NCBI RefSeq assembly: GCF_905475395.1
Contig: NC_058340.1
Coordinates: 65,450,181 to 65,514,180, forward strand
Direction: 5' to 3'
Source of the DNA: Chrysoperla carnea
Lineage: Eukaryota > Arthropoda > Insecta > Neuroptera > Chrysopidae
Length of the DNA: 64,000 bases
A program made the translations under genes and the position numbers. The notes under the pieces are model-generated. The model was not told the DNA's origin and ran no database searches. It was given only the letters and a program-made list of their open reading frames with translations. Below are positions 49,901-62,026 of the stretch, piece by piece (the first letter of the stretch is position 1; each line of letters opens with the position of its first letter).

Positions 49901-52900
49901 GTAAACGGAATCTTCCCAGGTGCCAGGCGTACTTCATACCTAAAAGTTCAATAAGAAAAGAATTATCTAAAATCCAACCATCCAACCGTCTTATCCAAAA
50001 TCCAACCGTCTTGATAGTGTGAGACTTTAGGATATACTCTATTATTATAAAGAAAAATAACAGTCAAAAACGCCTAAAACGGTTCCAAGTCCGCACATTA
50101 AAGCAAAGCACGGTCACTATAACGTTAAACTCGTTCGAAATTTTACGTTTTTCTAATATGTATGTGACTGACTTTATTCATTTGACTGACTCGATAAATA
50201 CCAAAGATTAGAAAATGAATCCCTAATTTATATTCGGCGAGTATTAGAGTGTAATTGACCAAAATATATTTAAGTTTGGTTAAAAAAAAAAACACTGTAA
50301 TAAGTTTACCAAATCACTGGCTCTCAGACCAATCGAATCACACAGAATTTATGTCAAATATTATAAAAATACGTATATTGATTTTTATTTTATTATTTCT
50401 CGTTTATGTAATAGAAGCTTTTTTGTTTTTAACTTTTATATATAAAAATAAATACAAGAGATAGTTTTTCAGGAAATTTATTTTCAAATATTAATGCTTT
50501 TACACAGAAGTGATTCATAAACTTTGATAAAATATAAAAGTGATTCATAAAATATTCCCCAATGACCTATCATTTTTATGTATTTAGCTAGGAATTCAAA
50601 ATGAGTTTGAATATAGATGTATATACAAACAAACAATATCATTTTCGTTTGATTGGTAGAGAGTTGTATAGGAAGTACGGGCGGGCGAAAAGTGTTTCGA
50701 TTACTGATCGTTTCTGATTATCGAGACTCTGATAAACAATCCTAAAAAAATTGGCCATATGTCCTCCTTGGATTTGAATTTATCATTGATTCAATTGACA
50801 AAGAATGTGTTTGTGATAAAATTTTGTTAAATTTTAAGAATTTTTTATCCAAAAGCAGCTTTTTAGACTAAAAATTCCTGTTTCGCCTTCTTTCTCTCTT
50901 GGACCAAAAGATGGATATGATGCCCATAGAGTCTATATATGAGTTTAATCCTAAGGGTAATATAGGTAGAGAAGAACTTATAAATTAATAGGCTGAACGC
51001 CTTAGAATATTTAAAAGATACATATTTCGAAAGTGAAGCCAAGTCCAACACAAGGGCTAGTTCTGGTTTAAGCTACATTTAAAACTAACAGGCTTTAATG
51101 TTTAAATATTCTGAATAAACAAAAGTTATTTGATTTTTCAAAATAAAAGCTTTTTTTATTTTATTTTTCCTATTTCTTTTTAAAAGATAGATTATAGCAG
51201 AGCCTATAGACCAATTTTAAGAATTCTTGAACTTATATCTTTAAAATTTTGAGTACGTATTCTTGGGTATTAGTTGAAATGAACTACCTTCATTTGGTGA
51301 AAAAAATTGATTTGTTTTTATTAATATTCCAACCGTTATTAGACGTTATAGTCTAAACTTATAATATCCTGTATAAAATAATCAATTCTAAAAAATTTAT
51401 TTATTTTATAAGAATTAGCGAGAGGACGGTTTAAACATTAGCTCAGAACATATCATTAAACAGCATAGAAAGTGAATTTCTACTTAATGGCCTACGAACT
51501 AGTGTTGTGAATGATTAGAAAAAGAGATTATATGTTCTATGTTTATACCCTCGTCAACTGCCATTAAAGAACTCTCTATATTCTCTTAGAATTGCGAATA
51601 ATTACAAAATTATTTTTGTATTTACCAATGACATTCAAAGATATATAATAAATGTATATAAAAAATGGTGGAAACGCAAGGAAGAAGTATAATCAATGTT
51701 AGACATATATCAATAATACAATTCATTGCGCTTCCACCATTAAATACAATATTTTATAAAAACAATAATAATGTTACACGACATATCGTGTAAATGAAAC
51801 CATTACAGAACGAAGGATAATCAATAATAAGGTTACGATATATAATATAGCGAAAATATCACTAAAAGTGTGTTGTTATTCTGAGCTCATGAATTTGATT
51901 TTTCAAGCCATAAAATATAAAAATTTGAGAATTTAACTATACCATTATACGCGAGAACAACATTTTAAGTCTAGATCAAAAAGATGAGTACTTAAAAGCG
52001 GCCCACTGGAAAATTATAAAAAGGTCGATCCGATGAGCAAAAAAAGAAAAATGGAACGACTTTATTGTGTAGCTTTTTTATTGGTAAAGTATGAAAGTGT
52101 GCTTTTTATGGTGATTAAATATTATATACATGATAGACTACAGTCTTTAATTATAGGGATTTTTCGTTTACACAACGTTGGGCCTCAGTTTCGAGGTAGA
52201 AAAACGGCTTACGCTTGAAATATATAGTGAATCGCTGGCAGATATTTTCCATTGCTACCCGTTTTCCATTTCTGAAGCCACTGGCCCGTCGGGAATTTTC
52301 CCGTATGACCAGTCCGCCTCTGCTTAAAAACTTTTGCTTGAAAGTTTGAAAGTCTACAAGTTTCAAGAATCTGATAAAAAGCAAGTTTCAATCGAACATT
52401 GCAAGTTAAATAATCTAGACATTGTTATTGGAACAATCATTTTTCCATGAGACAATAGTTTAAAATAGAAATACGATAACAGGCTTAATCTGGGTTTCTG
52501 CAGTTATTGGATAAAGATAGGTATATATTAAGAAACCATAGTAATTTGTCGCAATACTGTTCAAATTTATGAATGAATTATCTAATTAAAATACCCTTAT
52601 CTTTCAATAGCAGTCACTGCTATTTACAATTTAAATTATGACTGTCATATTGACAGCTTGACATCATAAGTCATTTTCCCTCGGAAGAATTTACAGTTAG
52701 TCAGGGACAAGGTTAAAAAATTCGGCTTGGCAAGATTGGTGTCAAGTTTGATCTTAGTTAGATGAGTGACAACGAGTGAAAGAAAGTGTTAAAATTATTC
52801 TTTTCATTTGTTTCAGAAACAAGCAATGCTAGTGCGTCAACTAGAAGAAGAATTACGTATGAGAATGCGTGCACCAAGTATTGAAATGCAACAACAAATG

Positions 52901-55900
52901 GAAGTATTATTTAGCGAAAATGAACATTTAACAAGAGAAATTGCCATATTGCGTGATACGATTAAAGTGAGTATTATATATGTGTTCATATTTTATTTTT
53001 TATATTTTTATGTATTACATTAGGTTTGTGTAAACAGGGTTGGATTGTCCCGTGGGACGATAACTCTTCAAGGTTTTATAATAATTTTAAAGTTATTTGA
53101 TAATTTGATGATAAATGGTGTTAAAAATCTGGAAAATACTTATAAATTAAAATTATCCTCTTTTAAGTATTTATGAAATAAAATTTCATCCAGGAATTGG
53201 GAATATTTAATAAAAGAAAGCCATCAGTCCAGGAAGTCTCAGAATGATCGTTTTTGTAACTTATCGAGTTATTAACATCTCAACGATCAAATATTCATTA
53301 AGGAATTTTTGTAGTTTCTAAAAAAATTGATCCCGCATTGACTTTGTTAGCTTAAAGAATTCGAAAATTCTATTCCATTTTATTGCCTGAGAAATTTTAC
53401 GAAAACGGAGCTCTAATCTTGCACTTGAAACGTATCTAAGAACACTTCCCGTTAAATTACCTTTCAAACGAAACAAAAAAATCCAAATCGATTCATCCGT
53501 TTAGGCGCTACGATACCATAGACAGACACACAGACACACATAGCTGTCAAACTTTCAACATCCCTTTTTTTGATTCGGAGGTTAAAAATAGTTAAAATTA
53601 ATAGTAATTAGGATCATTTTCATGCGGGTTTCTCCCAAATATTCTGTTAATTATATCAGCTTTTGCAAAAATTTCATATATCTACTCTCGAAAGCAGAAA
53701 TTCATGAATAAAATCTATCACATAGAAATCTTAGTCTATGATGCAATTTCAATGATTAAATTGTTTTTTCTCAAATTAAAATCATTTTCCTAAAAACATT
53801 TGGCCTATATTTCGATCTTATTCAAATATTTTTCTGCACAATTTATGTAAATTGAAGTTTTGAGCCAAGCATAAAGCAATAAGAATCGTGTGGTTTTATT
53901 TTATATTTTTTATTATTTTTTTTTGAAATTAACCTCGAACTACCTCGAACAAATAATCTTTTATATGTCACCGGGTTAGTGTAAAAGTCGTTAGTTTATA
54001 ATAAATCTAGAAAGATTGTAAATAAACAACAATTTCCCATAGAACTACAAAATTTTTTATGAATTATATATTTATTTGTCTAAAGCCTTGACAAAGTTTA
54101 AAAATAAATATTTATTTAACTAAAGTCTGAAAATAAAATGTGATAATAACTTGATTATTTGACGTAATAAAAAATGAAACATATGTATGTTTGCATTTAT
54201 TTATTGACACTAAATAAAACGATATGAAATTCACTTGAAGAAATGACCTTTTTTACCCCGACTATACAATGGCGAATATGGCAATATTCATCTGTTCGCA
54301 CCTACTTCCAAACTACTTATCATAATTTGACAAATGAGATATCGTCATATTACATTGAATATGGCGCTTTCTAGAGGACATAAAGTTATGATCGAAAAAC
54401 AAATTATAATTTAACGATACCGTGTTGAAAGGGCGTAATTAGTACTTTTCGAATATATTTTGTAATACTTTAATACAAAACTATAACAGCAAAATAGTCT
54501 AAATAAAATGAAAGTTCAAAAACTAAAACCCCGACTCTCTTACAAAATCTTGCTTTTAAAAGTATGAAAACAAGAAAATATTTTCATCTGGAATTGCTAT
54601 GATCAGTAAAATCGTCAATACACTCGGGGAACCTCTTTTACGTACTGTAGAAAACTGTTTAATCTTAGAGATCCCCCGACTGTAATGACGATTTTATTGA
54701 TCATAATAATTTCAGCTGAACATGAGTCGGGGCTTTAGTTTTCGAACTTTATTTTATTTATTTTGTAATTTGAGTAAGTAATTTGATTTGTTTACTATGT
54801 GGTACTAGAAATGACACAATAATATGTCAATACATTTATTTATTTTTTAAATTTTATTTTCATAAATTTAGCATATTCCGTAGTCAATCTCTCAAACTAT
54901 TTATTTTGATTTGATTCACTTTAGACTCAAAGCACTTAAGCACTTGTGTAATAAACTATAATAATATACACTAAGCAGTGATTGAACGATAGCGTGCATA
55001 TTAGTTTATAAACTAACGACTGAAAATCGTTAAATTATAAACTAGTAGTTAGCTATTGTTAGTTTATAACCCTACGAAAAAAAAAAAAAAAACCGTTAGA
55101 TTGCAAATCTTATTATTCGTGCATAATCTCGGTTCACAATCATACTAGATCGATTATAAAGGGGTCTATCGATGGTTTACAATTATACTAGATCTATTAT
55201 AAACTAACGATTCTTACTACAATCGACGTATTCACACAGTTTCACCACAATTTTATCAAACACGAATGAATAAATAAAGATAGAGATATATTTGTATAAT
55301 GTATATAACGGAGGAAATACTTAGAATATGAGAAATAGAGTGTTAGAAGAGTTGTGAATTTAAATATGTGAATTATTCAAAAGACGCACAATCTTATTTC
55401 GAAACTATGTGATGATAACTTACATAGTCATATGGGGTGGTCCTTTGACAAAGCAAAATAATACGCATAACTTTATAGGAAACACATCTAAAATGTTTTG
55501 GTAAAATCAAAACTGTACACCTAAAAACTGAATAAAGTATGCATCAATTGCAGTAAAAAAAATTCGTTTTCTTTACTTATTTAGAATAAGTATGTATTAT
55601 TTTTGTTTGTTTACTAAACTCTTGTATACAAATTTATTAATCATCAAAGTCTCTCGATTATAATTGACGTTTTAATTATGATATAAAAGGCGTAAACAAT
55701 TCTCTTTAATTCAAATAAGTACTCTCTTCTTGCACTGTTTTTTGTGTGACTAATCCCGAACTGTACAAAAAAAAATATTGTGTGAAACTCGTGCGGATTT
55801 TCTCTTTAAAAGTACAGATCAGTTAGCCGGAGCCTCAATACAGTAGAGCCTCAAAAATCGGAACACTCAACACTTTTCGCACTTCCGCACTTTCCACACT

Positions 55901-58900
55901 AATCTCTACCAATCACTCAAAAATAATATTGTTTGTTTGTATAAAGATCTAATATGATTCATTGTTATTATTCTAAAAACACAATAGCATTACAATTACA
56001 CTCGTTAATTCTGTGTGTACAGTCTCGCTAAAATACATACAATTCCTTTAAAAGGATATTTCTAATGAATTTCTCCCTACCTTCCCAGTGATCGGAACAT
56101 TCCTGATTTTATTGAGTTCGATTTATCGAGGCTCTACTGTAATTTCAAGAGAAAAATGTGAAATTCCAGTTATCGAGATTCTACTGTAGTATAGTGTTAT
56201 GGGATACAAAACATGAACGATAAGAATATAAAAATGTCTTCCATATATTGGGAAGTTTGAAAAGTTTCATGTATAATAGTTTATTGTTTGCAAACTGTGC
56301 CCGCGGCTTCAATGGTGTGGTTTACAGAATCATTATTTAAGTTTTATTTTAAATAAAGTTGAATTTTTTTATGTAAGTTGTAAGAAGATAAGCAATCAGC
56401 GTCACTCGTATCAATATTGTTAGAATGTCTTCTTGTTAGAATGTCTTCTAAAACATTTATGTCCTACTCCGATAATTTTCATTATTTTTACTTCGAAATA
56501 CAACGATAAAATTTTTTCATTTCTTTACCCTCTAGGCGAAAGTACAGTGCAACAATTTCAAAAATTATTAAGAACGACTATAAAAAGACCCATCTTTCGG
56601 ACAAGAAACATGACTAAGTAATTATTCGCTCTCCCACTGGAATGTTTGAGATAGACAGAAAAAAGTTGAATTTTCATTAAATTTATAATACCCTGCGTAT
56701 CTTTTTCGCTGGAGCAATCTATATAGATACATACGTACATACATTCTTACAGACGAACATAGAAGAATTGTATGCGTTATTGACTTTTTTATAGTCAAAG
56801 TGGCGACTGTCAAAAGACTGACGCCATATCATCTTGAGATGTTCTATTATAGTATAGTATACTGAGAATAGACTTTTTACACATAGTCTGTACACACAGA
56901 AAAATATTGTCAAGGTTAGACTAGCCGCATTGTCTAGATTGTTTGGTAATTTCCATTATTGTGAATTACCAATAAAATGAGCGTGGTAGTATCAATATCA
57001 TACATTTCGTAAGCGTAGGCGGAATGAAAAAAAGGGAATATTATTATTCTTATCTAAGAGAGAAGTGGTTGACATCTGTTTTTTGTTTTCCATTTCTATT
57101 TTATTTATATTTTTTCATTTATTTGTGATATGGCCGAATAGTTCCTAGGCAAAAGCCTAAAGCCTTGCTATATACATTCGTTTTTCCCTTGCGGACATTG
57201 TTAAACATTATATTCGTGAAACTTGCTTAGATGTAAATAATTTATAGTTTAAAGAACTAAAAAACTCGCTTTATTGCAATAAAAAGTGGTGAATAGTTTT
57301 AATTGTACCTAATGTAAAATTCAAGGCGTGGGGTGCTCACTACATTCATTCTTTAAATTAGCTAATTGATGACAGATATCGACCATTCCACGCTTTGAAT
57401 TGTGTCGCATTTATGATGAAGACACCTTCATCTTTTCGTTATTTATAGGAATATCGATTTGAAATTCTGCACAAGCATACAGGGTGATCGATTTCCTTCT
57501 ATAAATTGGCAAATAAGCTCATTCTTAATATTTAACTTAGAACTATGATCATATTTCAAGGTACCGAATATCAAATGGAAAAATGATTTTTCCAATAATG
57601 AAAGCTACTTATCTTTAACAGTAAAAATATCAATATTTTGTATTGTAGCGTATGAACTAAGTGTCTATGTACGTGTAAGTAGATATATTGTACATACAAT
57701 ACTATATACCTTTACTCATTCATAGACAATAGATTAAGTGCCTCTTATTGATTGTTATTACAATTCGTACTACCGTGAAAGGTCAAAAGCTCATATTGAC
57801 TTTCCTCTTTCTAAATATATAAAGGTTTATATTAAATTACAGTACAGGAAATGTATTTAAGAGCGTATATAGTAAACTTTTCTTTTCTTGATTAAACGAA
57901 CAATTTATTGAACTTTTTCAATATTTTATGAAATTAATTTTTTATGTAATTTGGACTGTGATTGATCATGATGGAAACATTTGAAGCAAAAGTCAAACTT
58001 TGTACAAATGGCAAGAAATATAAATATCTAATTATTCTATTATACAAAGGCAATAGGATCAATATCTTTCTGTATCATGCTATCTTCTGCCACATGTCAA
58101 AATGATGCAGTTTCAGAATCGAGTTTGAACTTTTTTTGAGTGTACCGTAATTTTTTCATGCCAGTATGAAAATATCATTTTCCAAAACCCAATCAAACAA
58201 AAATTTTATTGACAGAACTACTTATATTGAAATGTGAATGAAATATTGCTTTAATATAAGTGGAGAAAATGTTTAATAACTTCAAAACTGTTCATTATTT
58301 TTCTTTTCGATGCTTAGAACAAAAACAAGTCGAAAATTCAGTTAATTTAGCTGGAAGAAAGCTATAAATTATGAATTAGTGTGTATCCTCCTATAGCCTT
58401 AAAGTTTTACAAGTGTACTATCCGATTTTTCCAATATATTCATTTTATAAAACATACTAAAATTTTGTATTTCTTTTTTACAGGAATTAGAACTTCGTAT
58501 TGAAACGCAAAAACAAACATTACAAGCCCGCGATGAAAGTATCAAAAAATTATTGGAAATGTTGCAAAATAAGGGAATGGGTAAGTAATTTTTTTAACTC
58601 TATTTTCCTGCTCTAAGATTTTATTAGTAGGTGTTGAATATTTGTTATCAAAGTTCAAAAATAAAATTAATTTCTTATAATGGAAGAGCCAAGCCAATAA
58701 AAATTCTCTGAATTTTCTAAAGCATTTGAGGATTGATTATAGTAGTTGTGCACACACACATACTGCGGTCAATCAAGCAAACGATAGAACAGGGGTCAGA
58801 TATATGCTATCAAAATTGTTATGATTGCCGTAATTCAATCCCCAAAATCCGCATAGATTTAGGCCCCGTAGATTTAGACACTTAATATCCTATCAAGAAA

Positions 58901-58992
58901 TATGAAAGTTCCATGTAAGTTATTTTTATGTTTTAGGTAAAGAAGAAGAACGTCAAATGTTTCAACAGATGCAGGCAATGGCGCAAAAACAG
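43095..58992 (+). CDS. brp: Bruchpilot / ELKS-CAST active-zone scaffold, 5' exons only
   Basis: Four exons (43095-43910, 52817-52966, 58484-58580, 58937-58992) join into the first 373 residues; the rest lies beyond the window. The N-terminus is Ser/Arg/Gly-rich and low-complexity (SPRSVRRIAELPTVDRSPSR, then RERSLDRGGRDRSLERG). Coiled coil starts near residue 200 (FIGELQHQNNDLQRELGNLK) and continues through MLVRQLEEELRMRMRAPSIE, RIETQKQTLQARDESIKKLL and EMLQNKG, which are diagnostic ELKS/ERC/CAST segments. In flies the protein clusters calcium channels and tethers vesicles at presynaptic active zones; ELKS proteins also bind Rab6. The ATG at 43095 begins MSRDPYGSSS, as expected for the family. 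Introns here are 8.9, 5.5, 0.36 and over 5 kb. Confidence 0.93.
45665..46075 (-). repeat. R1 dispersed repeat copy
   Basis: Inverted R1 blocks in order: CAAGGTATACT, CCCAAGTTTGTAACGCTTAA, CCTGTCAGTCTGCC, ACGTAAAAAGTGAATTGG and, at the far end, ACAGGGTATTACAA with AACTCAGTAAATTG. Confidence 0.7.
46660..46890 (+). mobile_element. Transposon end fragment with ACAGGGTGTCCCG
   Basis: TATACAGGGTGTCCCGTGAT begins a block of the kind seen at the ends of many insect mariner-like and related repeats. Only one end is recognisable. Confidence 0.35.
46920..47160 (+). repeat. R1 dispersed repeat copy
   Basis: From TTTTGTTCTATTTCTAACGG to TTTATGAACACGTATACC, same order as the copy at 1868. Confidence 0.72.
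47385..47595 (+). repeat. R1 dispersed repeat, 3' fragment
   Basis: CGTTTCGATACCAAAACG, GTGTGTCAATTAATGAGTAT and GTCGATTCTCTGTACGATTT match, inverted, the part of the 8932-9600 copy beyond the CATGGTATAA block. Confidence 0.65.
47600..48515 (+). repeat. Three tandem copies of a 310-bp unit
   Basis: The anchor CGGAATTAAGCA occurs at 47621, 47931 and 48242. Each unit also carries CATCACAGCT, GGGTTTCAAAAAA, ATGACGTCATCAAAATCC and ATTTTGATAAACCAAGTATG. Copies are about 85-90 percent alike by eye. Non-coding, satellite-like. Confidence 0.85.
51665..51744. repeat. Small inverted repeat with GGTGGAAACGCAA ends
   Basis: AATGGTGGAAACGCAA and TTGCGCTTCCACCATT form inverted ends of an 80-bp unit. Confidence 0.5.
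52817..52966 (+). CDS. brp: bruchpilot coiled-coil exon
   Basis: Acceptor TTTCAG, 50 codons in phase 0, donor GTGAGT. Encodes KQAMLVRQLEEELRMRMRAP to LRDTIK. Confidence 0.92.
53395..53590 (-). repeat. R2 dispersed repeat copy
   Basis: Inverted R2 blocks: TTGCACTTGAAACGTATCTA, AAATTACCTTTCAAACG, TTCATCCGTTTAGGCGC and the GACAGACACACAGACACACA run. Confidence 0.6.
53981..55217. mobile_element. Long terminal-inverted-repeat element in a brp intron
   Basis: 42-bp ends, each with TCGTTAGTTTATAATA and ATCTAG, are inverted with about seven differences. Extra internal copies of GTTAGTTTATAA lie at about 55000-55070. No transposase ORF. It encloses the MITE at 54500-54761. Confidence 0.6.
54500..54761. 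mobile_element. Nested palindromic MITE
   Basis: The ends TAAATAAAATGAAAGTTC and GAACTTTATTTTATTTA, and the inner CTAAAACCCCGACTC / GAGTCGGGGCTTTAG and GATCAGTAAAATCGTC / GACGATTTTATTGATC pairs, are inverted. About 262 bp. Confidence 0.7.
55841..56139. mobile_element. Short pogo/Tigger-like MITE
   Basis: TA-flanked, with ends CAGTAGAGCCTC and GAGGCTCTACTG as exact 12-bp inverted repeats around 299 bp. A second diverged right end (TATCGAGATTCTACTGTAG) follows at about 56169-56188. Confidence 0.75.
58484..58580 (+). CDS. brp: bruchpilot coiled-coil exon
   Basis: Acceptor TTTTTTACAG, 97 bases ending in phase 1, donor GTAAGT. Encodes ELELRIETQKQTLQARDESI, strongly conserved in ELKS proteins. 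Confidence 0.93.
58581..58936 (+). other. bruchpilot short intron
   Basis: 356-bp intron; nothing recognised inside. Confidence 0.7.
58937..58992 (+). CDS. brp: bruchpilot short coiled-coil exon
   Basis: Acceptor TTTTAG, 56 bases, encodes GKEEERQMFQQMQAMAQKQ. The donor GTGGTT is weak. If not spliced, translation would end three codons later at GTG-GTT-TAA. Confidence 0.8.
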
Positions 58993-59222
58993 GTGGTTTA
59001 ACTAATTCATTTCTTTTAATATGAATTATTTTTTTAGTTATATTAATTTTCATTTCTACTTAAAAATCATATTAATTAATTTATTATATAAAATGTTGTT
59101 TAATTGCGTTTAAAACTTGTGTGAATGTCTCTTTTTTTTGGATATTTTTAAATTGAGTAATTTAATTAAATTAGTAAATACATTTATTAATTAGTTTTAA
59201 ATATACGTAGTAAATCATATAT

Positions 59223-59585
59223 ACAGGGTATTTAAAAAGTATCGGAACCACTTTAATATAGAGAACTAAAAATAGAGAATAATTTGGAAATTGAGAGACG
59301 GAAGTTATTCTTTATAAAAAAAACCGATCAGTTTTAAATTCGTGCCACAACTAAAAGCTTAAACTTCTTGAATACTAAACTCACCCTTATCAATCTTTTA
59401 AAAGTCAGATAAAAAGAATAATGGGATTTTAAAAAAATCATTTCTGACAGTAAATTTTATAAGGAATAACTTAAAACCACAAAGATTAAAGATGTTCTCC
59501 CTTGGAACAAAATAATCTTGATCAACTTTTACTAATGCCCTTAATTTCTGAGATCTGATGAGGTTCGATACTTTTTGAAAATCCA
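59223..59585. mobile_element. Mariner-like remnant with AAAAAGTATCG ends
   Basis: ACAGGGTATTTAAAAAGTAT-CGGAACC at the left and GGTTCGATACTTTTTGAAAA at the right are imperfect inverted repeats around about 360 bp. No intact transposase frame. Confidence 0.5.
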
Positions 59586-61395
59586 TCGTAATATTATCAT
59601 TGCAATATTTAATTAACTTTATTTATTGTTATTATTATTTATTTTTATTTATTTATTTATTTCTTTTATGTTCATCGTTTTTCATTTTCAAAAGTATTTT
59701 AAAATCCATTTTAAAGCGTATAAACTTTGAAATAATTTTTATGTTTATATTTTCTATAAAAGTTTTCAAATTAAATTACAAGTAAATTTATTGTAGATCT
59801 AAATCTAATAAAATTAATGAATTAAATTTGTACAACGCGTCCGAGTAATAGATTTTATTATAGTAAGATCGTCAATTATGAATTTGTGTTAAAAAATAGA
59901 TCTGGTTTAAATTCTGACTGGCGCAAGATGAATATTACTTGCAGTTTCAATGCCTTACAACTTTTTGACTCAACTAATTCTTATACAATTTCGATACCAA
60001 AAATATCATGGCAAATCATTCTTCAGGTAGCCGTGATACGCGTATAGAGTTAAATAATGAAATCATATTACAGAGATTTTCTATGGTTCATTAAAATAAA
60101 AAACACGTGTTATCGAGGTTTGATTTTGAGCGGTAATTCATTTCTTTAAAACCTAATTATAATCAGTCAAAATACTCAAACTAAATAAAAAATGGCAACG
60201 TTCGTTTTGCGCCTATTTCCGTCTTGATATCGAAATATTTTCGCATGCTATAATCATAAAAGTAATAATTGATAATCATTTAGCGTTTAATTTTCATAAA
60301 ATAGATACCACTTTTAAATTAAGAAATGATTATCCTGGCACATCTTGTACCATTATTCACATAATAATTTATCGTTAAATTAACTGACGAAAAACATACT
60401 TCTTAATTTAGCATGAACACATTAAGTAATATTGATTCATTTTATGTAATGACACTCGAAAATTCCCATAGTAAACTTAGAACAAACCTTTTCTTAGAAA
60501 AGCTATTTAGGAGGGGCTGGGTATCAATTTTTTTTTTAAATTGGATAAAAATTATTATTTGAAAAATAAAAGTGATTCATGTTTTAAATCGACCGTAAGC
60601 AAAATGCTCATAGTGCGAGTGCTGACAAGTTAAAATATGAATTCTATAAAGATCCAAAATTTATTATATAATTCTTAGAAATAAAAAAAAATCATGCTCA
60701 AAATGAACTTCAATTTTTTCGTGAAAATCCGTGTATGCGGATATGACACATGCGGCATTTTATAGTAATCTACGATTATTTCTATCAATGGACAATCTTT
60801 TAGGTAAATATTTAGATTTGTTTGAAAAAACATTTGCTAATCAACTAGTTGCCAAAATAATATTTTCAACAAGTGTTGCTGTTGCATATATCACTATTTA
60901 TGCATATAGGTGACATTATTATTTAGTATTTAGTAAATACACACGTCATAATAGAGTAAATAAAACTTCACTGCCAAAACTAATTCAATTAAAGCGTATT
61001 TATTTTATCCAAATATAGTACGTTTAGATAAACACTAAACCGAAATGTAAATACTAGCAATAGCAAGCATATTAAGGTTTTACAGTGGTCAAACATTTAT
61101 ATCTTTCTCGTATTACGATGTCCTTGAAAATATGTATCAAATTTCAATCGATAAAAATACTATCTAATCCCATTAACCCCTGGCCTTGAAATTAAATAAC
61201 GAATTTCTACCAACTATTTCATTCATTCAAATCTCTATGACGAATTAAGAATATTTTTAGAATTCAATTAAGAATCGATCATTTCTGGGTCTCTTTGGAA
61301 GTACAAATGAAAATAGATTTTCATTGCAGATATTGCTTCGCACACTGCAAAAATCTGCAGAAACTATCTGCCCCACTGTACTGTTTATACAATCA

Positions 61396-62026
61396 CTAGC
61401 TGTTAAACCCGCTTCGCTGGGTTGTTTTTGCACATTTAAATATCAAAATTGTTAAATGAAAGATTTTTTTTTAATTCTCTCTGTGTGTACGGAACAGTAA
61501 GATTTTTTTGCCCGATCCCAATATTATGTCTACACTCTCTGTGTGTACGGAAAAGTAAGGGAAAGATCGATAGAAACCCATGGAACATTCCAGATTGTTC
61601 GAGAAAGTTTGATAAAATTCAATAAAAATCCATACAACATTCGAGAATATTCGAGAAAGTTCTAGAAAATTCGATAGAAATCCATAGAACATTCCAGAAT
61701 GTTCGAGAAAATTCTAGAAAATTCGATAGAAATCCATGGAACATTCCAGAATTTTCGAGAAAAATCGAAAGACATTTGCGCCAGTAGCGCCATCTAGTGA
61801 AAATTGTACTATTGACAGTGGGGCCTATTGTACTATTAGAACTATTTTTTTAATCTATTTTCTATGAATTTCTAGATCATTTTTAATTCCACCCCCACCA
61901 AACTCCCTTATTCACAATGGGAGCCTAAGGGCTACCCAATGACATAATCCCCTACCGAAGGTCAATGGTTAGTTTTAGGGAAAATCGGGGACATACAAAC
62001 AAACACTCTCTTTTTATATATATAGA
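61396..62026 (-). mobile_element. Non-autonomous Helitron-like element
   Basis: On the minus strand it begins TCTATATATATAAAAAG, directly after an A, and ends CTAG directly before a T. A hairpin AACCC-AGCGAAGC-GGGTT sits six bases before CTAG. TC start, 3' hairpin, CTAG end and insertion between A and T are the accepted Helitron signature. 631 bp, no Rep/helicase. It carries a tandem array of heat-shock-element-like sequence (61571-61770). Confidence 0.7.
61571..61770. promoter_or_regulatory. Tandem heat-shock-element array inside the Helitron
   Basis: Four units with an exact 52-bp period (starts 61571, 61623, 61675, 61727). The third unit contains, from 61686 to 61725, eight consecutive pentamers that alternate nGAAn and nTTCn without a break. 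The second unit has seven, the fourth five, the first about six with interruptions. Three such pentamers already form a heat shock factor trimer site in known genes. Function here is inferred. Confidence 0.55.

Larger units (their letters stand above)
43911..52816 (+). other. bruchpilot intron after the first coding exon
   Basis: 8.9 kb, with three R1 copies, a 310-bp tandem array, two small inverted repeats and one GTGTCCCG-type transposon fragment (listed separately). (AAT)n/(ATT)n runs lie at about 49020-49105. No other exon was recognised; alternative first exons are possible. Confidence 0.6.
52967..58483 (+). other. bruchpilot intron
   Basis: 5.5 kb, with R2, a long inverted-repeat element with a nested MITE, and a CAGTAGAGCCTC-ended element, all listed. 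No coding exon seen. Confidence 0.6.
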
